From assembly GCF_014207705.1 (NCBI RefSeq), contig NZ_JACHIU010000001.1, positions 2,410,501 to 2,474,500 of the forward strand: 64,000 bases of DNA, written 5' to 3'. The notes beneath the pieces are model-generated. The model saw only the letters and a program-made list of their open reading frames with translations. It ran no database searches and was not told where the DNA came from. Position numbers and translations under genes: made by a program. Source of the stretch: Sphaerisporangium rubeum (lineage in GTDB: Bacteria > Actinomycetota > Actinomycetes > Streptosporangiales > Streptosporangiaceae). Numbering within the stretch: position 1 is the first letter of the stretch; each line of letters begins with the position of its first letter. Shown here piece after piece: positions 45,967 through 53,891 of the stretch.

Positions 45967-47151
45967 ATGGTGCTGACGACCGAGGTTCCCACCCGGGAAC
46001 AGCTAGTCGGCCGGGCGACCGAACTCGTGCCGCTCCTGCGTCAGAACGCGGCATGGTCGGAGGAGAACCGGCGCATCCACCAGGACTCGATCGACGCGCT
46101 CGCCGACGCCGGCGTCTTCAAACTGCGCACCCCCGCGCGGTACGGCGGCTACGAGGCCGACACCCGCACGCTCGTCGAGGTGGCCGCCGAGCTCGGCCGC
46201 GGCGACGCGTCCACCGCGTGGGTCGCCTCGGTGTACTGGATCCCGACCTTCATGGCCTGCCTGTTCCCCGACGAGGTGCAGGACGAGGTCTTCTCCACCC
46301 CCGACGTGCGGGTCTGCGGCACGCTCAGCCCGTCCGCGATGGCCACGCCGGTCGACGGCGGCATCGTCGTGAACGGCAAGTGGAGCTTCATCAGCGGCGC
46401 GCACCACGCGCACTGGCAGGAGATCATCGCGGTGCTGGTGCCGCCGGAGGGTGAGCCCATGCCGGTCATGGCGCTCGTGCCGATCTCCGAGCTGGCGATC
46501 ATCGACGACTGGCACACCTCCGGGCTCAAGGGCACCGGCAGCGTGAGCACCGCCGCGCAGAACCTGTTCGTGCCATCCGCGCGGGTCATCCCGCTGCCGG
46601 CCATCCTCATGGGCCAGTACGCCTCCAAGATCAACGCCAACAGCCCCATCTACCGGGCCCCGCTGCTGCCGGTCGCCTCCGCGTCGTCGGTCGGCACCGT
46701 CGTCGGCCTCGCGCGCGCCGCCAAGGACGCCTTCTTCGAGCGCCTGCCGGACCGCAAGATCACCTACACCGGCTACGGCAGCCAGGCCGAGGCCCCCGTC
46801 ACCCACCTGGCCGTGGCCGAGGCCGCCGCCAAACTCGACCAGGCCGAGTTCCACGCGCTGCGCCTCGCCACCACGGTCGACACCAAGTCCGTCGACGGCA
46901 CTCCCTGGACCCTGGAGGAGCGCGTCAAGGCCCGCGCCGACATGGGCCAGGTCGTCAAGCTCGCCAAGGAGTCGGTCGAGATCCTCGCCTCCGCCAGCGG
47001 TGGCTCGTCCATCTACACCGACGTCCCGATCCAGCGCATCGCGCGCGACATCCAGGCCGTCAACCTCCACGCGCTCATGCACCCGGAGACCAACGCCGAA
47101 CTGTACGGCCGGGTCCTCTGCGGCCAGGCCCCCGACACCCTCTACATCTGA
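45967..47151 (+). CDS. Class-D flavin monooxygenase 2 (acyl-CoA dehydrogenase fold)
   Basis: The 394-residue protein resembles the one at 37566 in order of motifs: LADAGVFKLRTPARYGGYEAD, DASTAWVASVYWIP, GGIVVNGKWSFISGAHHAHW, GLKGTGSVSTAAQNLFVP. Reduced-flavin oxygenases such as HsaA share this layout. The AAGGAGG ribosome site is too close to ATG 45967, so GTG 45970 may be the real start. The SgcJ-like gene follows by 104 bp. Substrate is unknown; having two paralogues suggests two separate hydroxylations. Confidence 0.78.
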   Translation: MVLTTEVPTREQLVGRATELVPLLRQNAAWSEENRRIHQDSIDALADAGVFKLRTPARYGGYEADTRTLVEVAAELGRGDASTAWVASVYWIPTFMACLFPDEVQDEVFSTPDVRVCGTLSPSAMATPVDGGIVVNGKWSFISGAHHAHWQEIIAVLVPPEGEPMPVMALVPISELAIIDDWHTSGLKGTGSVSTAAQNLFVPSARVIPLPAILMGQYASKINANSPIYRAPLLPVASASSVGTVVGLARAAKDAFFERLPDRKITYTGYGSQAEAPVTHLAVAEAAAKLDQAEFHALRLATTVDTKSVDGTPWTLEERVKARADMGQVVKLAKESVEILASASGGSSIYTDVPIQRIARDIQAVNLHALMHPETNAELYGRVLCGQAPDTLYI

Positions 47152-47255
47152 CCCCGACCGGTACGGCCAGGCCCGGGACACTCTCCCGGAAACCGACGCC
47201 GACCGGACACGGCCAGACCCGGACACCCCTACATCTGACCTGGAGGTCCCTCGAC

Positions 47256-47678
47256 ATGACCACCACAGCCCCCGCCTCCCCCGTCACCGACGCCGACAAG
47301 GCCGCCGTCGCTGCCGTCCCCGGCCGTGTCGTCGCCGCCTGGGCCGCGCAGGACGGCGCCGCCTTCGCCTCCGTCTTCACCCCTGACGGCACCATGATCC
47401 TCCCCGGCTTCTACCGCAAAGGCGTCGCCGACATCGAGGCCTTCATGACCTTCGCCTTCCAGGGCCCCTACAAGGACACCCGCGTGACCGGCACCCCCAT
47501 CGACTTCCGCTTCCTCACCCCCGACACCGCCGTCGTCATCACCGAAGGCGGTGTCATCGCCGCCGGCGAGACCGAACTCTCCCCCGACCGCACCATCCGC
47601 GCCACCTGGGTCGTGACCCGCCACGAAGGCGACTGGAAACTGGCCGCCTACCAGAACAGCCCCCGCGACCCCGCCTGA
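47256..47678 (+). CDS. NTF2-fold enediyne protein (SgcJ-like)
   Basis: The 140-residue protein has the SnoaL/NTF2 pattern: AAVPGRVVAAWAAQDGAAFASVF, then DGTMILPGFYRKGVADIEAFM, TDTAVVITEGGV-like strand, and IRATWVVTRHEGDWKLAAYQNSP at the end. This closely follows SgcJ of C-1027, a conserved 9-membered enediyne cassette protein with an NTF2-like structure, thought to help shape the enediyne core. It has GGAGG 9 nt upstream. Few other pathways have this variant, so it is independent support for an enediyne product. Confidence 0.85.
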   Translation: MTTTAPASPVTDADKAAVAAVPGRVVAAWAAQDGAAFASVFTPDGTMILPGFYRKGVADIEAFMTFAFQGPYKDTRVTGTPIDFRFLTPDTAVVITEGGVIAAGETELSPDRTIRATWVVTRHEGDWKLAAYQNSPRDPA

Positions 47679-48032
47679 CGACGCCGATGCCCACACCCCC
47701 ACCGCGGGAGCGGAGCACGGCCCGAAGGTGCCACCGGACGGACCACCGACGGCCCGTCCGGAGCCCCATGCCCGGCCCCGCCGCGGTGGGACGGTGTGCG
47801 CCGGCCCCGGCGCCGTCGTCCGGCGAGGAGCCGGCCACCTGTGCTGCTCGTCCCGTGCTGTGGTTTCCGGCGCCGGCGCGGTGGGACGGTGTGCGGCGGC
47901 TCCGGCGCCGCCGTACGGCGGCGCCACCCGGGGCTCACGGGTCGGTGCCACTCGGATCGAGGCCCAGTACGACGTGCCAGGCAAGCCACACCACCAGGCC
48001 GTGAGGTCTCGATCCGTCGCGAGGAGTGACCG
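47679..48032. other. Intergenic region with a long direct repeat
   Basis: A 19-bp sequence (47782-47800) recurs exactly at 47877-47895, followed in both copies by GC-rich CGGCNCCGGCGCCG. I see no gene or operator in it. Confidence 0.5.
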
Positions 48033-49088
48033 ATGTCGCCTGAACCAGAGACCTTCCGGCCCCCGGCCGGGGCGCCATCGTCGTCCGGCACACCGGCGCA
48101 GGTGACCGATCTCCTCGGAGGTCTGCTTCACATCGCCTACGCCGAACGTCCCGAGGTCGTCACCGTCGCCACCGGCTTCACCCCTGACTCGGCACGCGAC
48201 CGCGCGGAGCTGCGCGCCTCAGCCCTGGCGTCCTTGCGCGCGCTCACCGTGCCGGTCCCGGAGAAGGAACCCGCCGGGTCGTACCCGGCGAACGCCGCCG
48301 CTTCGTCCCAGCTACCCATCAGAGTGCTGGGATTGGCCGACTTCATGCCCGATCCGCCTGATGACGGCCCCGAGCGGGTCTCCGGGATCGGTGTCCTCAC
48401 CGGCGAGCGGTACCTGGTCCCCGCCGAGGTCGTCTGGACCGATGAGGCCGGAGCACGAGTGGAGCCGACCCTGGTCGGTCTCGTCGCCGACCGCCGGGAA
48501 GGTGTGTCCGGCGCCATAGCGGACCTGCTCGCGCACGACGTGGTGACCCGTTGGTGGGCCGACCCCCGTACCCCGTTGCACAACATGTCCCGCCGCGTCC
48601 CCGGCATGCTGCCGTCCGGAGTCGCCGACGCGCTGACCATGATGCGCCTGAGGGTGTCGGCGTTCGTGCTCCCCGCCTCCGACTTCCCCATAGCCGTGGT
48701 AGGCGTCAGCGGAGACGGCACCACCATCGCCGCCGCCGCGTCCAGGTCCGTCACCGCCGCCGTCCGCGAGGCCTTCCTCCGCGCGATGGCGGCCCGCGCG
48801 CAGCCCTGGGACACGCTCCCCACCGCCGACTCCCTGCGCCGCCTCACCGTCTGGCACCGCGAGACCGATTACCTCACCCACCTGGAGCGCTGGGCCACCG
48901 CCTCCGTCCCACCCCCCTCGGAGCCCTCCGACCCTCTCGGCTGGGCCGACATCGCCTGTCGCCGCTTCGGCCACGAACCCATCCTGATCGGCCGTACCCC
49001 TGCCACCGCCGCGAAAGTCATCTGCCCCGGCGCCGCCTGCCACCACCGCGCCCCCGCCGGCACCCCCCTCCCGTGTCCCGTCCCCTGA
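48033..49088 (+). CDS. YcaO-like protein with degenerate active site (tentative)
   Basis: The 351-residue protein has the order of YcaO blocks: GERYLVPAEVVW, then a GLVADRREGVSGAIADLLAHDVVTRWW helix region (YcaO: G-A-x-eeAi--lLElIERDA), then VSGDGTTIAAAASRSVTAAVREAFLRAM (YcaO: g-Al--Al-Ea). Residues at the usual ATP/Mg Glu positions are Asp and His, so it may not bind ATP. The tail ends PLPCPVP, like the Pro-rich C-terminus of azoline-forming YcaO enzymes. No precursor peptide is seen nearby. It is not a known enediyne gene. The family call is by pattern only. Confidence 0.45.
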   Translation: MSPEPETFRPPAGAPSSSGTPAQVTDLLGGLLHIAYAERPEVVTVATGFTPDSARDRAELRASALASLRALTVPVPEKEPAGSYPANAAASSQLPIRVLGLADFMPDPPDDGPERVSGIGVLTGERYLVPAEVVWTDEAGARVEPTLVGLVADRREGVSGAIADLLAHDVVTRWWADPRTPLHNMSRRVPGMLPSGVADALTMMRLRVSAFVLPASDFPIAVVGVSGDGTTIAAAASRSVTAAVREAFLRAMAARAQPWDTLPTADSLRRLTVWHRETDYLTHLERWATASVPPPSEPSDPLGWADIACRRFGHEPILIGRTPATAAKVICPGAACHHRAPAGTPLPCPVP

Positions 49089-49128
49089 CCCCGGGAGATC
49101 AGGTCTCCTGTCGGTGGTGACGGTGTTG

Positions 49129-49659
49129 TCAGCTTGTTTGCCGGACGGTGTCGTCTGGGGCTCGGCGGGTCGTGTTCTCGTGGGCCGGGTGGCGGTCGAT
49201 CGGGGGTGGCTGGTCGGGGCGGGTGTGGACCAGGCGCCATAGGAGGGTGGTGAACTGGGTGCGTTCGGTCGGGGTGAAGGGGGAGAGGTAGGTGTCGAGG
49301 GCCTCGTGGATGGCGGGGGAGATTTTGTGGCGGAGGAGGGTTTGGCCTTCTGGGGTGAGGCCTATGGCGTATTTGCGGCGGTCGTCGGGGTTGCGGGCCC
49401 GTTGGACCAGGCCGAGGCGTTCCAGGCCGTCGACGACGCTGACCATTGTGGTGCGGTCTATGCCGTGGGTGCGGGCCAGGTCCTGTTGGGACTGGGGGCC
49501 GGCGGAGTCGATGGCGGTCAGGACGATGAAGTCTTTGGAGCGGAGGCCGAAGGGTTCTACCGCGGACTCGAGGATTTCGACGTAGAGGTCGTGGGCCTGA
49601 GTCACGAGCAGCGTCAGGGCCTCCGGACGGGGGCGATGGTCGCTGGGAGAATCACTCAC
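49129..49659 (-). CDS. MarR-family regulator 1
   Basis: The 176-residue winged-helix protein has the MarR pattern: KDFIVLTAIDSAGPQSQQDLARTHGIDRTTMVSVVDGLERLGLVQRARNPDDRRKY. The DxRxxR-type wing motif (DDRRKY) is present. It ends in a loose C-terminal tail. The gene is divergent from MarR 2 across 643 bp. MarR regulators often sense phenolic compounds, so it could respond to pathway aromatics or the product. Confidence 0.88.
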   Translation of the reverse strand: MSDSPSDHRPRPEALTLLVTQAHDLYVEILESAVEPFGLRSKDFIVLTAIDSAGPQSQQDLARTHGIDRTTMVSVVDGLERLGLVQRARNPDDRRKYAIGLTPEGQTLLRHKISPAIHEALDTYLSPFTPTERTQFTTLLWRLVHTRPDQPPPIDRHPAHENTTRRAPDDTVRQTS

Positions 49660-50302
49660 ATCGTCCCCTTAGGTAGGCATATCTCGGTTAATGCGCAAGA
49701 TGGGCCTTATTCCGTAATGCCAGGAATATGGCAAGAGTGTCACACGCAGTCATGGGGTGCGGCAACAGCTCACGGCCGAGTCGGGGCCGGCTCCCGATCG
49801 GTCCCGGTTCGGCCGTTGGAGGTCCGGTGTTCAGGCTGGATCGGGATGGGGATGGTTCCTGTTCAGGTCGGGTGGTGTGGCGAGGCGCGGTGTCCGGGCC
49901 GGGTGGTGCGGCGAGGAGTGTGTCCGGGCCGGGTGGTGCGGCGAGAGGTGGGGTGCGGGTCGGCGTTGGGGTGACGGGGTTCCGGCCGGGGCCGGTCGGG
50001 GTGTGGGGAGGTTTCTGCCGGGGGGTGAGGGGTTGTCGCCGGGGTGCGGCATGAGGTCGGGGTGCTGTCCGGCCTGGTGTGGTGGAAGGCCGGGTGATTC
50101 CCCTTGGTTGGTGCCGGGTTTGTCGGATATTGCGGAGATGCTTGGCGCACCGAAAATCGTCAGTAATGCTGATTGACAGAGATGCTGATGGTCTGTGATC
50201 CTGATGGAAGGTGTAGGGGGCGGTATAGGGGTCCGGAGTGGGGTGTCCTGTGCCGTCGTACGGAGATGGAGTCGGTGGTGGCCGAGCGCTGGGGTGGTGG
50301 GG
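49660..50302. other. Divergent MarR intergenic region with 30-bp tandem repeats
   Basis: It contains three tandem 30-bp units (49861-49950) and a poor operator-like match near 50125-50142. A symmetrical GGCAT...ATGCG pair at 49676-49695, just before MarR 1, could be its autoregulatory site. No gene is supported. Confidence 0.45.
49861..49950. repeat. Three tandem 30-bp units
   Basis: Units start at 49861, 49891 and 49921. The last two differ at only a few positions; the first is more diverged. The shared core is GGGTGGTGYGGCGAG. Confidence 0.75.
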
Positions 50303-50788
50303 ATGACGGGACCACGTGGGACGGGGCTTGACGCGATGGGGGTCAGGCGGAGGGTGGACGGCGGGACGGAGCTGCTGGCCGAGTCGACGGGGTGGCTGCT
50401 CAACGGGGTGGCGCGTGCGGTGACGGCGGAGCTGGAGCAGGCGTTGCGGCGGGACGATCTGCGGTGGCGTGAGTACGGGGTGCTCGGCACGCTGGAGGCC
50501 ACCGGAGCGTTGTCGCAACAGGAGATCGGACGGCGCCTCGGGGTGGACCGTTCGACGATGGTGCACCTGATCGACGTGCTGGAGGACCGCGGGCTGGTGG
50601 CGAGGAGCCGGGACCGTGCGGACCGGCGGGCTTATTCCATAGAGCTGACTGCGGCCGGCCGCGAGCTGCTCGCCGAGGTGCTCCACCCGGTCACCGCCGA
50701 GGTGCACGAGCGGGTCATAGGCAGGCTGACCAGCGAGGATCGCGCCACTCTCAATCGCATCCTGGCCGAACTGGCCGGCACCGAGTGA
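50303..50788 (+). CDS. MarR-family regulator 2
   Basis: The 161-residue protein has a MarR core: WREYGVLGTLEATGALSQQEIGRRLGVDRSTMVHLIDVLEDRGLVARSRDRADRRAYSIELTAAG. ATG 50303 was chosen over earlier in-frame ATGs, whose added residues do not look like MarR; 50336 is an alternative. It directly precedes the TrmB/LuxR-type regulator by 138 bp. Two MarR genes side by side suggest ligand-responsive control, perhaps of export or resistance. Confidence 0.82.
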   Translation: MTGPRGTGLDAMGVRRRVDGGTELLAESTGWLLNGVARAVTAELEQALRRDDLRWREYGVLGTLEATGALSQQEIGRRLGVDRSTMVHLIDVLEDRGLVARSRDRADRRAYSIELTAAGRELLAEVLHPVTAEVHERVIGRLTSEDRATLNRILAELAGTE

Positions 50789-50810
50789 TCGGGTGCCGGT
50801 TATGGGGTGA

Positions 50811-50838
50811 TTTACGAATCATCTAGGTCTCTGATAGT
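50811..50838 (+). promoter_or_regulatory. Candidate promoter of the TrmB/LuxR regulator
   Basis: TTTACG and GATAGT are 16 bp apart in an AT-rich stretch 90 bp before the start codon. This is a motif match only. Confidence 0.35.
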
Positions 50839-50926
50839 TTGTAATCCCACATATCCATTGGAGCAGGTTGAGGGCGGATCAAACCCGTGGTCGCCCTGGG
50901 TGAGGGACATGGCCAGGAGGCGAGCC

Positions 50927-51913
50927 ATGGACGTATCCGTCATCGGGATCACGGCCGAGGCCGTGGAGGTCTACCGCTACTTCCTCCGGCATCACGGAGA
51001 AGGCGTCGGTTCGGTACGGCAGGCGCTCGGTCTCGACCCCGACAGCGTCGAGGCCGCCGTCGAGTCCCTGGAACGTCTTTCCCTGCTCGACCTCAGCGAC
51101 CGGCACAAGGTCGTCGCCACCGAGCCCGCCATCGGCATCGAGCGCCTCATCGAGCGGCGCCTCGGTGAGCTCAACACCGAGATCCGCCGCGTGCTGTCGG
51201 CACGCGACGTCATCGCCACCCTGGTCGAGGACCAGAAGCACGGCGAGGCCGCGGTCTCCGTGCTCGACATCGAGCGGGTCGAAGGGCTGGACCGGGTACG
51301 CCAGCGGCTGGACGACCTCGGGTTCTTCTCCTACAAGGAGACCCTGTGCCTGCACCCCGGCGGCCCGCTGTCCCGCGGCGCCATCGAGACCGCGCTGCCG
51401 CTCGACACCAGGTCGCTGCGCCGCGGTCTCGCCGTCAAGGCCGTGTACCACCCCAAAGCGCTCGACGACCCGCTGATGGCGGCCTACCTGCGTGACGTCG
51501 TCGGCCTCGGCGGCCAGATCCACATCACCGAGGACCCGATGGACCGCATGGTGATCTTCGACCGCAGCGTCGCGGTCGTCCCCATCCACCCCAAGGAGAG
51601 TGCACGGGGTGCGCTCCTGGTCAGGGAACCGGGCCTTGTGTCGCAGCTCGTCACCTACTTCGACGGGGTGTGGAACGACGCCGTCGACTTCCGCGAGTAC
51701 ATCGAGCCGAGCGACGACAAGCCGCACCTGTCGGACCTGGAGCGCCGCGTCCTCGCGGTGATGGCGACCGCGGACAAGGACGAGATCGCGGCCCGCGAGC
51801 TGGACGTCTCGGTCCGCACCTACCGCAGGTACGTCGCCGACCTGATGGCGAGACTCGGCGCGGTCAACCGCTTCCAGGCGGCCCTGCGCGCCAAGGAGGA
51901 GAACTGGATCTGA
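50927..51913 (+). CDS. TrmB-like / LuxR-type transcriptional regulator
   Basis: The 328-residue protein begins with a TrmB-like winged helix (AEAVEVYRYFLRHHGEGVGSVRQALGLDPDSVEAAVESLERLSLLD). A middle domain with PLD-like strands follows. The C-terminal HTH is LuxR/NarL-like: LSDLERRVLAVMATADKDEIAARELDVSVRTYRRYVADLMARLGAVNRFQAALRA. ATG 50927 has AGGAGG 8 nt upstream, so upstream in-frame codons are discounted. This is a frequent pathway-specific activator type in actinomycete clusters. LuxR HTH pairs bind inverted repeats of about 18-20 bp, so it is the best candidate for the 18-bp operator (inference). Confidence 0.82.
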   Translation: MDVSVIGITAEAVEVYRYFLRHHGEGVGSVRQALGLDPDSVEAAVESLERLSLLDLSDRHKVVATEPAIGIERLIERRLGELNTEIRRVLSARDVIATLVEDQKHGEAAVSVLDIERVEGLDRVRQRLDDLGFFSYKETLCLHPGGPLSRGAIETALPLDTRSLRRGLAVKAVYHPKALDDPLMAAYLRDVVGLGGQIHITEDPMDRMVIFDRSVAVVPIHPKESARGALLVREPGLVSQLVTYFDGVWNDAVDFREYIEPSDDKPHLSDLERRVLAVMATADKDEIAARELDVSVRTYRRYVADLMARLGAVNRFQAALRAKEENWI

Positions 51914-52025
51914 TCGCCGGCCGGAGGCGGTTCCATGAACGGGACCGGGCCCGGCCGGCTTCAGGAAGGACCGGTCCGGCCGGCGGTCAGGCCCGGGAGA
52001 GAGGCGGATCCGGTCCGCGGCGGGT

Positions 52026-52349
52026 TCAGTTCCACTGGGGTCGCTGCCCGTGGCGGCGGGCCGTGATCCAGTAGCCGAGGTGGGGCCCGGGGCCCACGCC
52101 GAGCGTGTGGCAGCTCACCAGACGCCAGTGGCTGACCTCGGGGTTGGCGAGCACGTTGATCACCTTGGCGCGTACCTCGGAGTTGGTGAGATCCTCGTCG
52201 GTGTTCACCCGGATCACGATGTCGCCGGTCGCCTGCTTCAGGTCCTTGCGCCACCGCGGAGGCAGCAGCGCGAGGATGCGGATGCCGTCGATCGGGGACT
52301 GGACGCCTCCGCCGTCCACCGTGCGGCGCAAGGTCAGCTCAAACAACAT
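52026..52349 (-). CDS. Small conserved-looking protein of unknown function
   Basis: The 107-residue protein starts MLFELTLRRTVDGGG and has a mixed alpha/beta pattern ending LGYWITARRHG. I do not recognise a family. ATG 52349 has AGGAA upstream; codon bias supports coding. It is isolated between the TrmB/LuxR regulator and the epimerase and may be regulatory or structural. Confidence 0.55.
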   Translation of the reverse strand: MLFELTLRRTVDGGGVQSPIDGIRILALLPPRWRKDLKQATGDIVIRVNTDEDLTNSEVRAKVINVLANPEVSHWRLVSCHTLGVGPGPHLGYWITARRHGQRPQWN

Positions 52350-52717
52350 GGCGGACCGTTCCTGCGGACGCGGCGGCGGGACGGCCGGACGGAGCCGTCC
52401 TGTGGGGGATGGGGGTGGCCGGGGAGAGGCCGGGGGTGGTGCCGGGGCGAGCGAACGCGCCGGGGTCCTCGGGGGCCCAATTGCCGGCGGCGGGAATTGA
52501 TTCCGCCGGAGGCATGACCGGGGTCTCCATTTTCTCAATCTCTTTTCCGTGGCGGTGGATTGGTTCTCCCGCGACCAACTCTCCGCTCCGTACCGGCCTG
52601 CTTCCAGGGAGGCGGCAGGCAGCAAGTTGCCGGTACGTGACCGCTTCCTGCCACTACAGACGGCAGGTGCCGCCATCGGCCGCACGGCGTCGCGCCGGCC
52701 GCCGCCGGGAGGCTGAA

Positions 52718-52735
52718 AGCACACTCGGAGATGAC
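52718..52735 (+). promoter_or_regulatory. Degenerate cluster operator, copy 16 (toward the epimerase)
   Basis: AGCACACTCGGAGATGAC keeps the left half-site and GGAGATG core, but the right half is incomplete and the +19 block does not match. Confidence 0.4.
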
Positions 52736-52753
52736 ACGGTCCGGCCACAGGCT

Positions 52754-52769
52754 TTTCACTGAAGTGAAA
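52754..52769 (+). promoter_or_regulatory. 16-bp palindrome before the ribosome site
   Basis: TTTCACTGAAGTGAAA is a perfect 7-2-7 palindrome ending 2 bp before the GGGAGG ribosome site of the next gene. It is AT-rich compared with its surroundings and could be a repressor operator. Confidence 0.5.
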
Positions 52770-52783
52770 TGGGAGGTGTCCGG

Positions 52784-53821
52784 ATGTTGGTTACCGTGAC
52801 CGGCGGCACGGGTTTCGTCGGTGTCCATTCCGTCGCCGCCGTCGTGCGCGCCGGCCACCGGGTCCGCGTCCTCGCACGCGACCCCGGCCTGCTCGGGCCC
52901 GCGCTCGGACCGCTCGACGTGCCGCCAGGCGCGGTGGACGTCGTCGCGGGGGACGTCACCGACGAGGTGGCCGTGGCCGCCGCGGTGCGCGGCGCGGACG
53001 CCGTGCTGCACGCCGCTTCGGTGTACTCCTTCGACAGCCGCCGCCGCGCCGAGATGCGCGCGGTCAACGAACGCGGCACCGAGGTCGTGCTGACCGCCGC
53101 GCGGCGCGCGGTGCCCGGCCCGATCGTGCACGTGTCGACCGTCGCGGCGCTGTTCCCCGCCAAAGAGATCGGCATGGAGTCGCCGGTGGGCCGGCCACGC
53201 GAGACGTACATGGCCACCAAGGCGGCGGCCGAGCGTGTCGCGCGGCGGCACCAGGCGGACGGCGCACCTGTCGTGATCACCTACCCGCCGGCGCTGCTCG
53301 GCCCGCACGACCCGAAGCTCGGCGACCAGACGAGCAGAGTGCGGGACGTGCTGCGCGGCCTGATGCCGATCTGGCCGCTCGGCGGGTTCCCGGCAGGCGA
53401 CGTGCGCGACACCGCCGAGCTGCACGCGAGCCTGTTCACCGCTCCGCCTGCCACTCCGGCGCGGTTCTTCGCGCCGAGCCACTACCTCACCACGCGGGAG
53501 TACCTCGCGGCGCTGCGCGAGGTCACCGGCCGGCCGCTGCCGGCCGTCCACCTGCCGGCGCGGGCCATGTTCCCGGTGGGCCGGCTCGCCGACCTGGCGC
53601 AGCGGGTGTGGCCGTGGCACATCCCGGCCGAGTACGGCGCCTTGTACACCTGCGCCTGCGCCACCCGCGTGGCCACGCACGCGGACACCCGCGGCCTCGC
53701 TCCCCGGCCGTTCACGCGGACGGTCACCGACACCGTGCGCTGGCTGCGCGACGCGGGGCACCTGACCGGCCGCCAGGCGGGTGCCGTGGGGCAGGCGCCG
53801 TCCCTCGTGGCGGTCCGCTGA
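52784..53821 (+). CDS. NAD(P)-dependent epimerase/reductase (extended SDR)
   Basis: The 345-residue protein has the Rossmann motif VTVTGGTGFVGVHSV, the strand ADAVLHAASVYSF and the catalytic YMATK (YxxxK). The N-terminal organisation is that of extended SDRs: nucleotide-sugar epimerases, dihydroflavonol reductases and ketoreductases. ATG 52784 follows GGGAGG. The carboxylase gene begins just after its stop. A role in sugar or polyketide ketone reduction is possible. Confidence 0.82.
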   Translation: MLVTVTGGTGFVGVHSVAAVVRAGHRVRVLARDPGLLGPALGPLDVPPGAVDVVAGDVTDEVAVAAAVRGADAVLHAASVYSFDSRRRAEMRAVNERGTEVVLTAARRAVPGPIVHVSTVAALFPAKEIGMESPVGRPRETYMATKAAAERVARRHQADGAPVVITYPPALLGPHDPKLGDQTSRVRDVLRGLMPIWPLGGFPAGDVRDTAELHASLFTAPPATPARFFAPSHYLTTREYLAALREVTGRPLPAVHLPARAMFPVGRLADLAQRVWPWHIPAEYGALYTCACATRVATHADTRGLAPRPFTRTVTDTVRWLRDAGHLTGRQAGAVGQAPSLVAVR

Positions 53822-53891
53822 TGGGGTGGCCGCCATGAGCGAGCAGGTGGTGACCGGTCCGAGCCTTGTTCATCCCGGGGGAGAGGTCCCG

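Larger units (their letters stand above)
52350..52783. other. Divergent intergenic region
   Basis: It holds a degenerate operator (52718-52735) and a palindrome (52754-52769) just before the reductase/epimerase gene. Longer antisense frames here look like GC artefacts. Confidence 0.45.

Noticed and set aside
49676-49695. GGCAT...ATGCG pair before MarR 1 as a cluster operator
   Set aside because: The offset would place the promoter on the start codon; more likely a local MarR site.
50125-50142. Operator-like GGAGATGCT before MarR 2
   Set aside because: The left half-site is absent, and the +19 block does not match.
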